Positions 6,487 through 12,897 of a DNA stretch of 18,431 nt are shown here, piece by piece. Position 1 is the first letter of the stretch. The number at the start of each line of letters is the position of its first letter. The notes beneath the pieces were generated by a model that saw nothing but the letters and a program-made list of their open reading frames with translations, did no database searches and was not told the origin of the DNA. This stretch comes from Clostridia bacterium (GTDB taxonomy: Bacteria; Bacillota; Clostridia; Christensenellales; Aristaeellaceae), in NCBI GenBank assembly GCA_017471125.1, contig JAFUWR010000283.1:1-18431 (forward strand). Direction: 5' to 3'. The position numbers were made by a program, and so were the translations under genes.

Positions 6487-8706
6487 ATGTCGGGACATTC
6501 GAAGCGCTTCGCGCCGATCAATGAAACGAGACGACTGGTCCTGATCGTCGCCGGGGACGCGGAAAACCGCACGCGGCTCCGGGCGGCGCTGGAGGGCGAC
6601 TACGACATCACCACCGCCGCCACGGGCAGCGAGGCGTTGAGCCTGCTCTATGCCCGCAAGGACGCGCTGGGCCTGGCGCTGATGGAGCTGGAGCTCCCGG
6701 ACATGGCGGGCATCGACATCATCCGTCAGGTGAACGAGGACCCGCTGCTGATGGGCATCCCCGTCATCGCGCTCAGTCCCGACCGCAACGCGGAGGTGGA
6801 GGCGCTGAACAGCGGCGCGATGGACTTCATCTGGGAGCCGAACCTGCTGCCCGAGGCGGTGGCGGCCCGCGTCGCCCACGCCATGGTCATCTCCGAGAAC
6901 CTGAACATCATACTGTCCACCGAGCGCGACCAGCTCACGGGCCTCTATAACAAGGACTTCTTCTTCAGCTACGCCAATCAGTACGACACCTACCATGAGG
7001 AGCTGGCGATGGACGCCATCGTGGTGAACATCAGCCACTTCCACATGATCAACGAGCGCTACGGCAAGACCTACGGCGACGACGTGCTGCGCCACATCGG
7101 CACCCGCGTCGCCGACCACGTGAAGGACGACGGCGGCATCGTCTGTCGTCGGGACGGCGACACGTTCCTCATCTACTGTCCCCACCGGGAGGACTACGAA
7201 AAGATCCTCGAATCGGCCTCCAGTGGCATGGGCAGCAAGGTGCGCCTGCGCATGGGCGTCTATCCCAAGGCGGACAAGGCGCTGGACATCGAGCAGCGCT
7301 TCGACCGGGCCAAGCTGGCCTCGGACACCGTGCGCAACAGCTTCACCAAGACCGTGGCGCTGTACGACGACAAGCTCCACAAGTCGGAGATCTACGACGA
7401 GCAGCTGCTCGAGGACTTCCCCCGCGCCATCGCGGAGAAGCAGTTCGTGGTCTACTACCAGCCCAAGTTCGAGATCCAGTCCACCATGCCGGTCTTGAAC
7501 AGCGCGGAGGCGCTGGTGCGCTGGCAGCACCCGACGCTGGGCATGATCTTCCCCGGCGACTTCATACCCTTGTTTGAGAGCAACGGCCTCATCCGCGAGC
7601 TGGACAGCTACGTCTGGCGGGAGGTGGCCGCGCAGATGCGGGACTGGAAGGACCGGCTGGGCATCTGCCTGCCGGTGTCCGTGAACGTGTCCCGGGTGGA
7701 CATCTTCGACAACGACCTGGTGGACCACATGAAGGGCTTGGTGGACGAGTTCGGCCTGGAACCGCAGGAGTTCCTGCTGGAGATCACCGAGTCCGCCTAC
7801 ACCCAGGACTCCACCCAGATCATCGAGGCGGCCAAGGGCCTGCGGGAAGCGGGCTTCCGCATCGAGGTGGACGACTTCGGCTCGGGCTATTCGTCCCTCA
7901 ACATGATCTCGACCCTGCCCATGGACGCGCTCAAGCTGGACATGGAGTTCATGCACAACGCCTTCAAGGAGCGGAAGAACACCAAGATGCTGGACGCGGT
8001 CATCGACATCGCCTATTCCCTCGAGGTGCCGACCATCGCCGAGGGCGTGGAGACCGCGGAGCAGATGTTCGCGCTCAAGGAGATGGGCTGCGACATCGTC
8101 CAGGGCTTCTACTTCTCCCGGCCCATCCCCGCCGGGGAGTACGAGCGATTCCTGCTGGAGCGCAAGTTCGGCCGCGGCGGACGGCCCGCCGACAAGGACA
8201 AGGAGGCCAAGGTCAAGCCCGCCGAGCAGTTCGCCTACGAGGCGCTGCACGACCCGCTGACCGGCCTGTACAACCACAGCGCCTACAAGATGCTGCTGAA
8301 GGACGCCGACCAGCGGAACATCGCCCTGCTGATCGCCAACGTGGACGACTACGACTGGATCAAGGAGAAGTACGGCATCGAGACCACTGACCGCATCGCG
8401 GAGCTGGTGGCCGACGTGCTGCACCACAACTTCCGCTCCGTGGACTTCATCTGCCGCATCTCCAACGACGAGTACGCGGTCATCATCACCCGCGTCAACA
8501 GCGGCATGAAGGACCTGATCTCCCAGAAGGTCGAGCACATCAACGCCATGCTCAGCGACCGCCGCGGCGACCTGCCGCCCATCGGTTTGAGCGTCGGCGT
8601 GGCCTTCGCCGACCGGGAAAACCCCGAGGGCGACATCTTCCACGACGCGGACATCGCCCTCACACGCATGAAGAACATGAAGCGGTGCGGGTGGGAGATA
8701 TATTAG
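6487..8706 (+). CDS. REC*-GGDEF*-EAL-GGDEF* protein, predicted c-di-GMP phosphodiesterase
   Basis: This 739-residue soluble protein has four domains. Residues about 15-135 form a receiver-like domain in which the phospho-acceptor Asp is Glu67 (LALMELELP), the acidic pair is not intact (VAGDAE) and the conserved Lys is Glu117 (IWEP). Residues about 150-310 are a GGDEF domain with DGDTF (223-227). Residues about 319-570 are an EAL domain with all key motifs: EAL 341-343, VNVS, EITES, DDFGSGYSS from 462, ALKLD, EGVET and QGFYFSRP from 539. Residues about 585-739 are a second GGDEF domain with SNDEY (659-663). Only the EAL domain appears catalytic, so it should hydrolyse c-di-GMP to pGpG; the degenerate domains probably sense or regulate. 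The ATG at 6487 follows AAAGGGGGA; an in-frame TTG at 6430 has no ribosome site. A membrane diguanylate cyclase gene follows closely, a natural antagonist. Confidence 0.92.
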   Translation: MSGHSKRFAPINETRRLVLIVAGDAENRTRLRAALEGDYDITTAATGSEALSLLYARKDALGLALMELELPDMAGIDIIRQVNEDPLLMGIPVIALSPDRNAEVEALNSGAMDFIWEPNLLPEAVAARVAHAMVISENLNIILSTERDQLTGLYNKDFFFSYANQYDTYHEELAMDAIVVNISHFHMINERYGKTYGDDVLRHIGTRVADHVKDDGGIVCRRDGDTFLIYCPHREDYEKILESASSGMGSKVRLRMGVYPKADKALDIEQRFDRAKLASDTVRNSFTKTVALYDDKLHKSEIYDEQLLEDFPRAIAEKQFVVYYQPKFEIQSTMPVLNSAEALVRWQHPTLGMIFPGDFIPLFESNGLIRELDSYVWREVAAQMRDWKDRLGICLPVSVNVSRVDIFDNDLVDHMKGLVDEFGLEPQEFLLEITESAYTQDSTQIIEAAKGLREAGFRIEVDDFGSGYSSLNMISTLPMDALKLDMEFMHNAFKERKNTKMLDAVIDIAYSLEVPTIAEGVETAEQMFALKEMGCDIVQGFYFSRPIPAGEYERFLLERKFGRGGRPADKDKEAKVKPAEQFAYEALHDPLTGLYNHSAYKMLLKDADQRNIALLIANVDDYDWIKEKYGIETTDRIAELVADVLHHNFRSVDFICRISNDEYAVIITRVNSGMKDLISQKVEHINAMLSDRRGDLPPIGLSVGVAFADRENPEGDIFHDADIALTRMKNMKRCGWEIY

Positions 8707-8740
8707 GGAGTAGGCAGTAGGGAGTAGGGAGTAGGGGACA
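8706..8740. repeat. GGGAGTA heptamer array between the two c-di-GMP genes
   Basis: Five 7-base units: GGGAGTA (8706-8712), GGCAGTA (8713-8719), GGGAGTA (8720-8726), GGGAGTA (8727-8733) and a diverged GGGGACA (8734-8740). The first G is the last base of the upstream TAG stop codon. The order normal-GGC variant-normal-normal is the same as in the array after folD. Confidence 0.85.
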
Positions 8741-8742
8741 GA

Positions 8743-8770
8743 TGTCGACGTGGAGGAACCTCCTGTGACA
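8743..8770 (+). promoter_or_regulatory. Self-complementary ribosome-binding site of the diguanylate cyclase gene
   Basis: The Shine-Dalgarno GGAGG (8752-8756) is followed by CCTCC (8759-8763), so GGAG can pair with CTCC over a GAAC loop. TGTC (8743-8746) can further pair with GACA (8767-8770), enclosing the GTG start at 8765. The site sets the start codon (8-base spacing to 8765 rather than the GTG at 8750) and could dampen translation. Confidence 0.45.
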
Positions 8771-10120
8771 GGACGGAAAAACGTCAGCCTGACGACGCGC
8801 CTGGTGGTGACGGTGGGGCTGATACTATTGGCGGCGAACATCGTGCTGGGCCTGGTGACGCTTGACCAGACCAAGGGCGTGATGCGCACGCTGATCAACA
8901 AGAACATGCTGGACATCACTGACTCTGCGGCGGGCTTCATCGACGGCGACGCGATGGCGGCGCTGACGGCGGAGGACGTGGGCGGCGAGGCGTGGACGCG
9001 CATCGCCGACGCGCTGACGGTGTTCCAGAAGAATTCCGACGTGCGCTTCATCTACGCCGTGCGGCAGGCGGGAGAGGGCTCCTACATCTTCGTGGTGGAC
9101 CCCGACCCGGAGGAGCCCGCCGACTTCGGCGAGGAGATCGTGCTGACCCCGGGCCTGGTGGCCGCGGGCAACGGCGTGCCCACCGTGGACGACGCGCCGA
9201 TGGCCGACCGATGGGGCAACTTTTACAGTGCGTTCAGCCCGGTGTTCGATTCAAACGGCCATGTGGCCGGCATCGTGGGCATCGACTTCGACGCCGAGTG
9301 GTACGACGACCAGGTCAGGCGGCACACGCTGTCCATCGGCGTCATATCGCTGGCGTCCGTGGTGTTCGCGGGCGTCGCGGTGTTCCTCATCACCAGCAGC
9401 GTGCGGCGGCGTTTCAAGGAGCTGGACGCCGGGCTGTCGATGCTGTCGGCCAACGTGGACCGGCTGATGGACGAGGCGGTGACCATCTCGGGCTACGCGC
9501 CCCGGGCCGCACCCACCGTGTCCGCCGAGCTTTCCGGCGACGAGCTGGCGGTGCTGGGCCGCAAGATCCACGACATGCAGGACGACATGGTGGCCTACCT
9601 GGACTACCTGCGGCGGCAGGCGCACTACGACGCGCTGACCCACGTCCGCAACTCCACCGCCTACCACGAGGACGTGGACCGGCTGGAGGCGATGATCGCG
9701 GGCGGCGGGGCGTCCTTCTACGTGGTGGTGTATGACCTCAACAGCCTAAAGGAGATCAACGACAACGACGGCCACCAGTCCGGCGACTTCATCATCAAGG
9801 CCGCGGCGGACATCCTCGCCGGGGTCTTCGGCACCGAGCGCACCTACCGCATCGGCGGCGACGAGTTCGCGGTCATCTGCGAGGGCGCGACGGAGGCGGA
9901 GATGGCGGAAAAGCTCGAGGCGGTGGACGCGGCGGTCCGCGGCTTCAACGCCGTCGAAAACCCGCATCACGTCCGGCTGGCCGTCTCCCGGGGCCTGGCC
10001 CAATACGAGCCGGGCACGGACGCCTCCTACAAGCAGGTGTTCGCCCGGGCGGACGGGATGATGTACGTGGACAAGCGGCAGTATTACGAGACCGTCGGCA
10101 ACCGACGGCGCGGCAGATAA
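8765..10120 (+). CDS. Membrane-anchored diguanylate cyclase with extracytoplasmic sensor domain
   Basis: The 451-residue product makes c-di-GMP from two GTP. Two membrane spans (about residues 12-33 and 188-211) flank an extracytoplasmic domain of about 150 residues that looks like a Cache/PAS-type sensor (FIYAVRQAGEGSYIFVVDPDPEEPADFGE, then FSPVFDSNGHVAGIVGIDFDAEWYDD). After a cytoplasmic linker comes a GGDEF domain with an intact RIGGDEF (motif at 364-368) and the substrate region YDLNSLKEINDNDGH. The RxxD inhibitory site that usually precedes the motif is absent (FGTE), so product inhibition by that route is not expected. The GTG at 8765 is chosen because GGAGG sits 8 bases upstream; the GTG at 8750 overlaps that ribosome site. 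It lies 58 bases after the EAL gene with a heptamer array but no terminator between, so cotranscription is likely. The sensed ligand is unknown. Confidence 0.92.
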   Translation: MTGRKNVSLTTRLVVTVGLILLAANIVLGLVTLDQTKGVMRTLINKNMLDITDSAAGFIDGDAMAALTAEDVGGEAWTRIADALTVFQKNSDVRFIYAVRQAGEGSYIFVVDPDPEEPADFGEEIVLTPGLVAAGNGVPTVDDAPMADRWGNFYSAFSPVFDSNGHVAGIVGIDFDAEWYDDQVRRHTLSIGVISLASVVFAGVAVFLITSSVRRRFKELDAGLSMLSANVDRLMDEAVTISGYAPRAAPTVSAELSGDELAVLGRKIHDMQDDMVAYLDYLRRQAHYDALTHVRNSTAYHEDVDRLEAMIAGGGASFYVVVYDLNSLKEINDNDGHQSGDFIIKAAADILAGVFGTERTYRIGGDEFAVICEGATEAEMAEKLEAVDAAVRGFNAVENPHHVRLAVSRGLAQYEPGTDASYKQVFARADGMMYVDKRQYYETVGNRRRGR

Positions 10121-10126
10121 CGAAGC

Positions 10127-10151
10127 GGGGCTGAGCATGGCGCTCAGCCCC
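10127..10151. terminator. Hairpin between the convergent diguanylate cyclase and hsp20 genes
   Basis: GGGGCTGAGC (10127-10136) and GCTCAGCCCC (10142-10151) form a perfect 10-bp stem with a 5-base loop, six bases after the cyclase stop and twelve before the hsp20 stop. T-tracts on either side are weak, so termination strength is uncertain, but the convergent placement fits a shared terminator. Confidence 0.7.
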
Positions 10152-10163
10152 GTGATTATGTCG

Positions 10164-10631
10164 TCAGCCGTTGATGGCGATGGTGTGCGCCTCGGGCTTC
10201 GGCGCGGGCTCGCACTTGGGCAGGTTCAGCCGCAGCACGCCGTCCTTGAACTCGGCGGTGATGTCCGCCTCCCGGATGCCCTCCACGTTGAAGGACCGGC
10301 TCATGCTGCCGCACCGGCGCTCGCGGTAGACGTACTTGTTCTCCTCGTTCTTCTCCTCGCTGGTCTCGTTGTACTCGGCGGAGATGGTCAGGACGCCGTC
10401 GTTGACCTCGACCTTCAGATCGTCCTTCTTCATGCCCGGCATGTCCGCCTCCAGCAGGTAGTGGTCGCCTTCGTCCTTCACGTCCACCTTCATGGGCCGC
10501 TGGGCGGTCATCATGCCGAAGTTGTCGGCGAAGAAGGGGCGGAAGAAGTCGTTGGCGAAGTCCTCGAAGTAACCGCGGTTCTCGCGGCGGGCCATATTGC
10601 GATCGGTACGATACGGAATGATGCTGAACAT
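10164..10631 (-). CDS. Hsp20 / alpha-crystallin family small heat-shock protein
   Basis: The 155-residue cytosolic holdase has a variable N-terminal arm rich in Phe (FEDFANDFFRPFFADNFG), the alpha-crystallin domain from about residue 45 (VDVKDEGDHYLLEADMPGMKKDDLKVEVNDGVLTISAEY), the RSFNVEGI segment, the A-x-x-x-DGVLRLNLPK signature and a C-terminal IAI in TIAING that fits the I-x-I oligomerisation motif. Family members bind unfolding proteins in large oligomers without ATP. The ATG at 10631 follows AAGGAGG with 8 bases between. It stands alone as a transcript, facing the cyclase gene. Upstream lie a sigma-A type promoter and four GTCAAW repeats; no CIRCE element (TTAGCACTC inverted repeat) was seen, so HrcA control is not indicated. 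Confidence 0.95.
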   Translation of the reverse strand: MFSIIPYRTDRNMARRENRGYFEDFANDFFRPFFADNFGMMTAQRPMKVDVKDEGDHYLLEADMPGMKKDDLKVEVNDGVLTISAEYNETSEEKNEENKYVYRERRCGSMSRSFNVEGIREADITAEFKDGVLRLNLPKCEPAPKPEAHTIAING

Positions 10632-10711
10632 AGTTCATACCTCCTTGAATGTCTCATGTATCTATTTTGAACGGCGGCGGCGTTTATCCGTTCCCCCTGC
10701 CGACATTTATT

Positions 10712-10739
10712 ATTATAGTCAAAAGTCAAAGAAAGTCAA
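10712..10739 (-). promoter_or_regulatory. Promoter of hsp20
   Basis: On the minus strand TTGACT (plus 10734-10739), a 16-base spacer and a perfect TATAAT (10712-10717). This predicts a start near 10705 and a leader of about 75 bases. Confidence 0.7.
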
Positions 10740-10748
10740 TAGGTCAAA
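10718..10748. repeat. Four direct GTCAAW repeats over the hsp20 promoter
   Basis: GTCAAA at 10718-10723 and 10725-10730, GTCAAT at 10735-10740 and GTCAAA at 10743-10748 are spaced 7, 10 and 8 bases apart. They fill the spacer, the -35 box and the bases upstream of it. The arrangement could be an operator for a regulator that binds direct repeats, or a chance by-product of several TTGAC-like -35 sequences. Confidence 0.5.
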
Positions 10749-10785
10749 GTGAGAATTAACAAACTTTACAATCATGATCCTGCGC

Positions 10786-10814
10786 TTGACATATGGCGCG
10801 ACATCCGCTAAACT
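10786..10814 (+). promoter_or_regulatory. Promoter of the Nudix hydrolase gene
   Basis: TTGACA (10786-10791), a 17-base spacer and TAAACT (10809-10814). It diverges from the hsp20 promoter and places the start near 10821, about 40 bases ahead of the ATG. Confidence 0.75.
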
Positions 10815-10859
10815 TGTACGGGATATATATTGAAATCCAAACGCGACGGAAGGGATAAT

Positions 10860-11339
10860 ATGAAGGGGACGACGCTTTGCTACATCGAGCGGGGCGGCGA
10901 ATACCTGATGCTGCACCGCACCAAAAAGAAAAACGACGCCAACCACGACAAGTGGCTGGGCATCGGCGGCCACATCGAGCCGGGGGAGACGCCGATGGAC
11001 TGCATCCTCCGGGAGGTCCGGGAGGAGACGGGCTTGACGCTTGTGGACTGCCGCGCCCGGGGCGTGGTGCGCTTCCGGTCGGACATGTATGAGGACGAGG
11101 ACATGTACGTGTTCACGGCCACGGAATACGAGGGCGAGCTCATCACCTGCGACGAGGGCGACCTCGAGTGGATCGACCGAGACGCGCTGCTGGCGCTGCC
11201 CATGTGGGAGGGCGACAGGATATTTTTGAAGCTCCTGCGCGACGGCGCGTCGGGCTTCGACCTGTCCCTGCGCTACGCGGGCGAGCGGTTGATCGAGGCG
11301 GCGCTGGACGGACAAAAATTGGAAGTGGGAGGGATGTGA
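10860..11339 (+). CDS. Nudix hydrolase, MutT/8-oxo-dGTP diphosphatase-like
   Basis: The 159-residue protein carries a complete Nudix box, GGHIEPGETPMDCILREVREETGL, matching GX5EX7REUXEEXGU with its Mg-binding glutamates. Family members split nucleoside diphosphates linked to another group. The early TTLCYIERGGEYLMLHR strand and KWLGIGGHIE resemble the MutT/MTH1-like branch that cleanses oxidised nucleotides, but substrate cannot be settled from sequence. The ATG at 10860 follows GGAAGGG closely; an in-frame TTG at 10830 has no ribosome site. The small cysteine-rich gene starts one base after the stop, so the two are translationally linked. Confidence 0.9.
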   Translation: MKGTTLCYIERGGEYLMLHRTKKKNDANHDKWLGIGGHIEPGETPMDCILREVREETGLTLVDCRARGVVRFRSDMYEDEDMYVFTATEYEGELITCDEGDLEWIDRDALLALPMWEGDRIFLKLLRDGASGFDLSLRYAGERLIEAALDGQKLEVGGM

Positions 11340-11340
11340 C

Positions 11341-11565
11341 ATGCGCTGCGCCTGTCATGTGTGCGACACCTACATGGTCCATTCGGAGGGACTTGCGCTG
11401 GGCTGCGTCTGTCCGAACTGCGGCTACCGCTGCAAGGCGTGCCTGGGCACCGATTCGGTGATCTCCCGGGACAGCTTAAAGAACATACAATACGATCCGA
11501 CCGTCATGAACGACATCCTCTCGAGCTTCGATGATGAAGAAGACGACGACCCCGACCGCTGGTGA
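11341..11565 (+). CDS. Small cysteine-rich, probable zinc-binding protein, function unknown
   Basis: The 74-residue product has eight cysteines in its first 34 residues, in two matching knuckles, CxCxxC (C3, C5, C8) and CxCxxC (C22, C24, C27), followed by CxxC (C31, C34), plus histidines at 6 and 14. This suggests one or two structural zinc sites. The rest is a short helix-like stretch and a very acidic tail (FDDEEDDDPDRW). I do not recognise a named family. The ATG lies one base after the Nudix stop, with GGAGG inside the end of the Nudix gene about 8 bases upstream, so the pair is tightly coupled. The compact operon and clear ribosome site argue for a real gene. A role as an adaptor or nucleic-acid-binding partner would be a guess. 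Confidence 0.75.
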   Translation: MRCACHVCDTYMVHSEGLALGCVCPNCGYRCKACLGTDSVISRDSLKNIQYDPTVMNDILSSFDDEEDDDPDRW

Positions 11566-11578
11566 CGGCCGGGGTCGT
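11546..11578. terminator. Hairpin between convergent small-protein and rRNA methyltransferase genes
   Basis: ACGACCCCG (11546-11554) pairs with CGGGGTCGT (11570-11578); a further CC/GG pair can extend the stem. It is followed by TTT on the plus strand. The left arm lies inside the 3' end of the small protein gene, encoding its acidic tail, and the right arm precedes the minus-strand stop at 11589. Confidence 0.65.
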
Positions 11579-11588
11579 TTGACGCGGG

Positions 11589-12758
11589 TCACTCCATGAC
11601 CTGCAATATCATGCACTTCAAGTACTTCGTCTCCACCGACTGGGGCAGTATGGGGTGGTCGTAGCCCTGGGTGCGGAACTCCACGAGGCGGATGCGCTTC
11701 TTGGCGTCCCGGGCGGCCTGGTTGACGATGTCCTGGAACATCTCGGGCAGTATGTGCTGGCTGCACGAGCAGGTCACCAGGAACCCGCCGGGGCGGGTCA
11801 GCTTGAGGCCGCGCAGGTTGATCTCCTTGTAGCCCCGGGTGGCCGCCTGCACCGCGGCCTTGTTCTTGGTGAACGCCGGGGGATCGAGGATGACCACGTC
11901 GAACTGCTCGTGGCTGTCGTCCAGCTCCCGCAGGAGGTCGAAGCAGTTGTGCGCCTCGAAGGTCACGTTGTCAAGCCCGTTGATGGCCGCGTTCTCCCGG
12001 GCCACCTCCAGCGCCTCCTCGGAGATGTCTACGCCCAGCACCGACTTCGCGCCGTACTTCGCCGCGTGGAGGGAGAAGGACCCGTTGTGGCAGAAACAGT
12101 CCAGCACGCGGGCGTCCCGGCACAGGGGCTTCAACGCCGCGCGGTTCCACTTCTGGTCCAGGAAGAAGCCGGTCTTTTGGCCATGCTTCACATCCACTAA
12201 AAAGTGGATGCCGTTTTCCACCATGTCCACCCGGTCGGGCACCGCGCCGCGCAAAAGCCCGGTGGTCTGCTCAAGCCCCTCGAGCCTGCGCACCGGCACG
12301 TCCGAGCGCTCCCAGATGCCCGCGGGCTTTACCACGTCCATCAGGATGTCGCAGAGCATGTCCTTGACGCGCTCGATGCCCAGCGACAGCGATTGCAGCA
12401 CCAGCACGTCGCCGAACTTGTCCACCACCAGCCCCGGCAGGAAGTCCGACTCGGAGTAGATGAGCCGGCAGCTGTCCGGGTCGCAGAGCAGCTTGCGGTA
12501 TTCCCAGGCATCCCGGATGCGGCGCTCGAAGAACGCCCGGTCGCAGGGCTCGTCGTTCCGGGTCAGCACGCGCAGGGCGAGCTGGCTCACGGGATTGTAG
12601 AAGCCCCGGCCGATGTATTTGCCGCGGAAGTCGTGCACGTCCACGATGTCGCCGTTCTCGAAATCGCCCTCGACCTTTTCGATCTCCGAGGCGTAGATCC
12701 ACGGGTGCCCGGCGCGAAAGCGCGTCTCCCGGGTCTTGCGGAGCGTTACCTTTGCCAT
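11589..12758 (-). CDS. SAM-dependent 23S rRNA (cytosine-5) methyltransferase, RlmI/YccW-like
   Basis: The product of about 389 residues has an N-terminal PUA-type RNA-binding domain (VTLRKTRETRFRAGHPWIYASEIEKVEG, then IGRGFYNPVSQLALRVL), the RlmI EEHD-type middle part, and a C-terminal Rossmann methyltransferase. SAM motif I is VLDCFCHNGSFSLHAA, the acidic loop is VLGVDISEEAL, motif IV is ILDPPAFTK and the later LVTCSCSQHI supplies a candidate catalytic Cys. RlmI methylates C1962 of 23S rRNA in E. coli; the exact site here is inferred. Start: ATGs at 12767, 12764 and 12758 are in frame; AGGA directly abuts 12767 and lies 9 bases before 12758, so 12758 is preferred. An RluF-like pseudouridine synthase is divergently transcribed, so two rRNA modification genes share a promoter region. 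Confidence 0.9.
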   Translation of the reverse strand: MAKVTLRKTRETRFRAGHPWIYASEIEKVEGDFENGDIVDVHDFRGKYIGRGFYNPVSQLALRVLTRNDEPCDRAFFERRIRDAWEYRKLLCDPDSCRLIYSESDFLPGLVVDKFGDVLVLQSLSLGIERVKDMLCDILMDVVKPAGIWERSDVPVRRLEGLEQTTGLLRGAVPDRVDMVENGIHFLVDVKHGQKTGFFLDQKWNRAALKPLCRDARVLDCFCHNGSFSLHAAKYGAKSVLGVDISEEALEVARENAAINGLDNVTFEAHNCFDLLRELDDSHEQFDVVILDPPAFTKNKAAVQAATRGYKEINLRGLKLTRPGGFLVTCSCSQHILPEMFQDIVNQAARDAKKRIRLVEFRTQGYDHPILPQSVETKYLKCMILQVME

Positions 12759-12790
12759 TCCCATCATTCCTGTCCATTGTTTGATAATTC

Positions 12791-12819
12791 ATCATAACAT
12801 AACTGTGTAAACTTGTCCA
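12791..12819 (-). promoter_or_regulatory. Promoter of the rRNA methyltransferase gene
   Basis: On the minus strand TGGACA (plus 12814-12819), a 17-base spacer and TATGAT (12791-12796), about 30 bases upstream of the start codon. Its -35 box overlaps that of the divergent promoter. Confidence 0.7.
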
Positions 12820-12841
12820 TCATGGGGAAATGTGATAAAAT
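12813..12841 (+). promoter_or_regulatory. Promoter of the RluF-like gene
   Basis: TTGTCC (12813-12818), a 17-base spacer and TAAAAT (12836-12841) preceded by TGA, an extended -10. The -35 shares five bases with the -35 of the divergent methyltransferase promoter. The resulting leader contains the GGGAGTA array. Confidence 0.6.
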
Positions 12842-12853
12842 CGAAAGGGATCA

Positions 12854-12888
12854 GGGAGTAGGGAGTAGGGAGTAGGGAGTAGGGAGTA
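12854..12888. repeat. Five perfect GGGAGTA heptamers in the leader of the RluF-like gene
   Basis: Units at 12854-12860, 12861-12867, 12868-12874, 12875-12881 and 12882-12888 are identical; GGAGCTACG follows directly. The junction AGGAG (12888-12892) is the only good ribosome site for the gene starting at 12898/12901, so the array edge doubles as the Shine-Dalgarno sequence. Confidence 0.9.
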
Positions 12889-12897
12889 GGAGCTACG

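Noticed and set aside
8706..8740. Heptamer arrays as a CRISPR array
   Set aside because: Units are 7 bases and contiguous, with no spacers and no cas genes nearby.
6472..9051. Open reading frame of 859 codons on the minus strand across both c-di-GMP genes
   Set aside because: It is an antisense shadow: low-complexity Val/Leu/His/Asp composition, no domain, no ribosome site, and it crosses the heptamer array.
10750..10760. TGAGAATTAAC shared with the minus strand at 1344-1354, both near chaperone genes
   Set aside because: Orientation and distance to the chaperone genes differ, and a shared 11-mer among AT-rich intergenic stretches of an 18-kb window can occur by chance.
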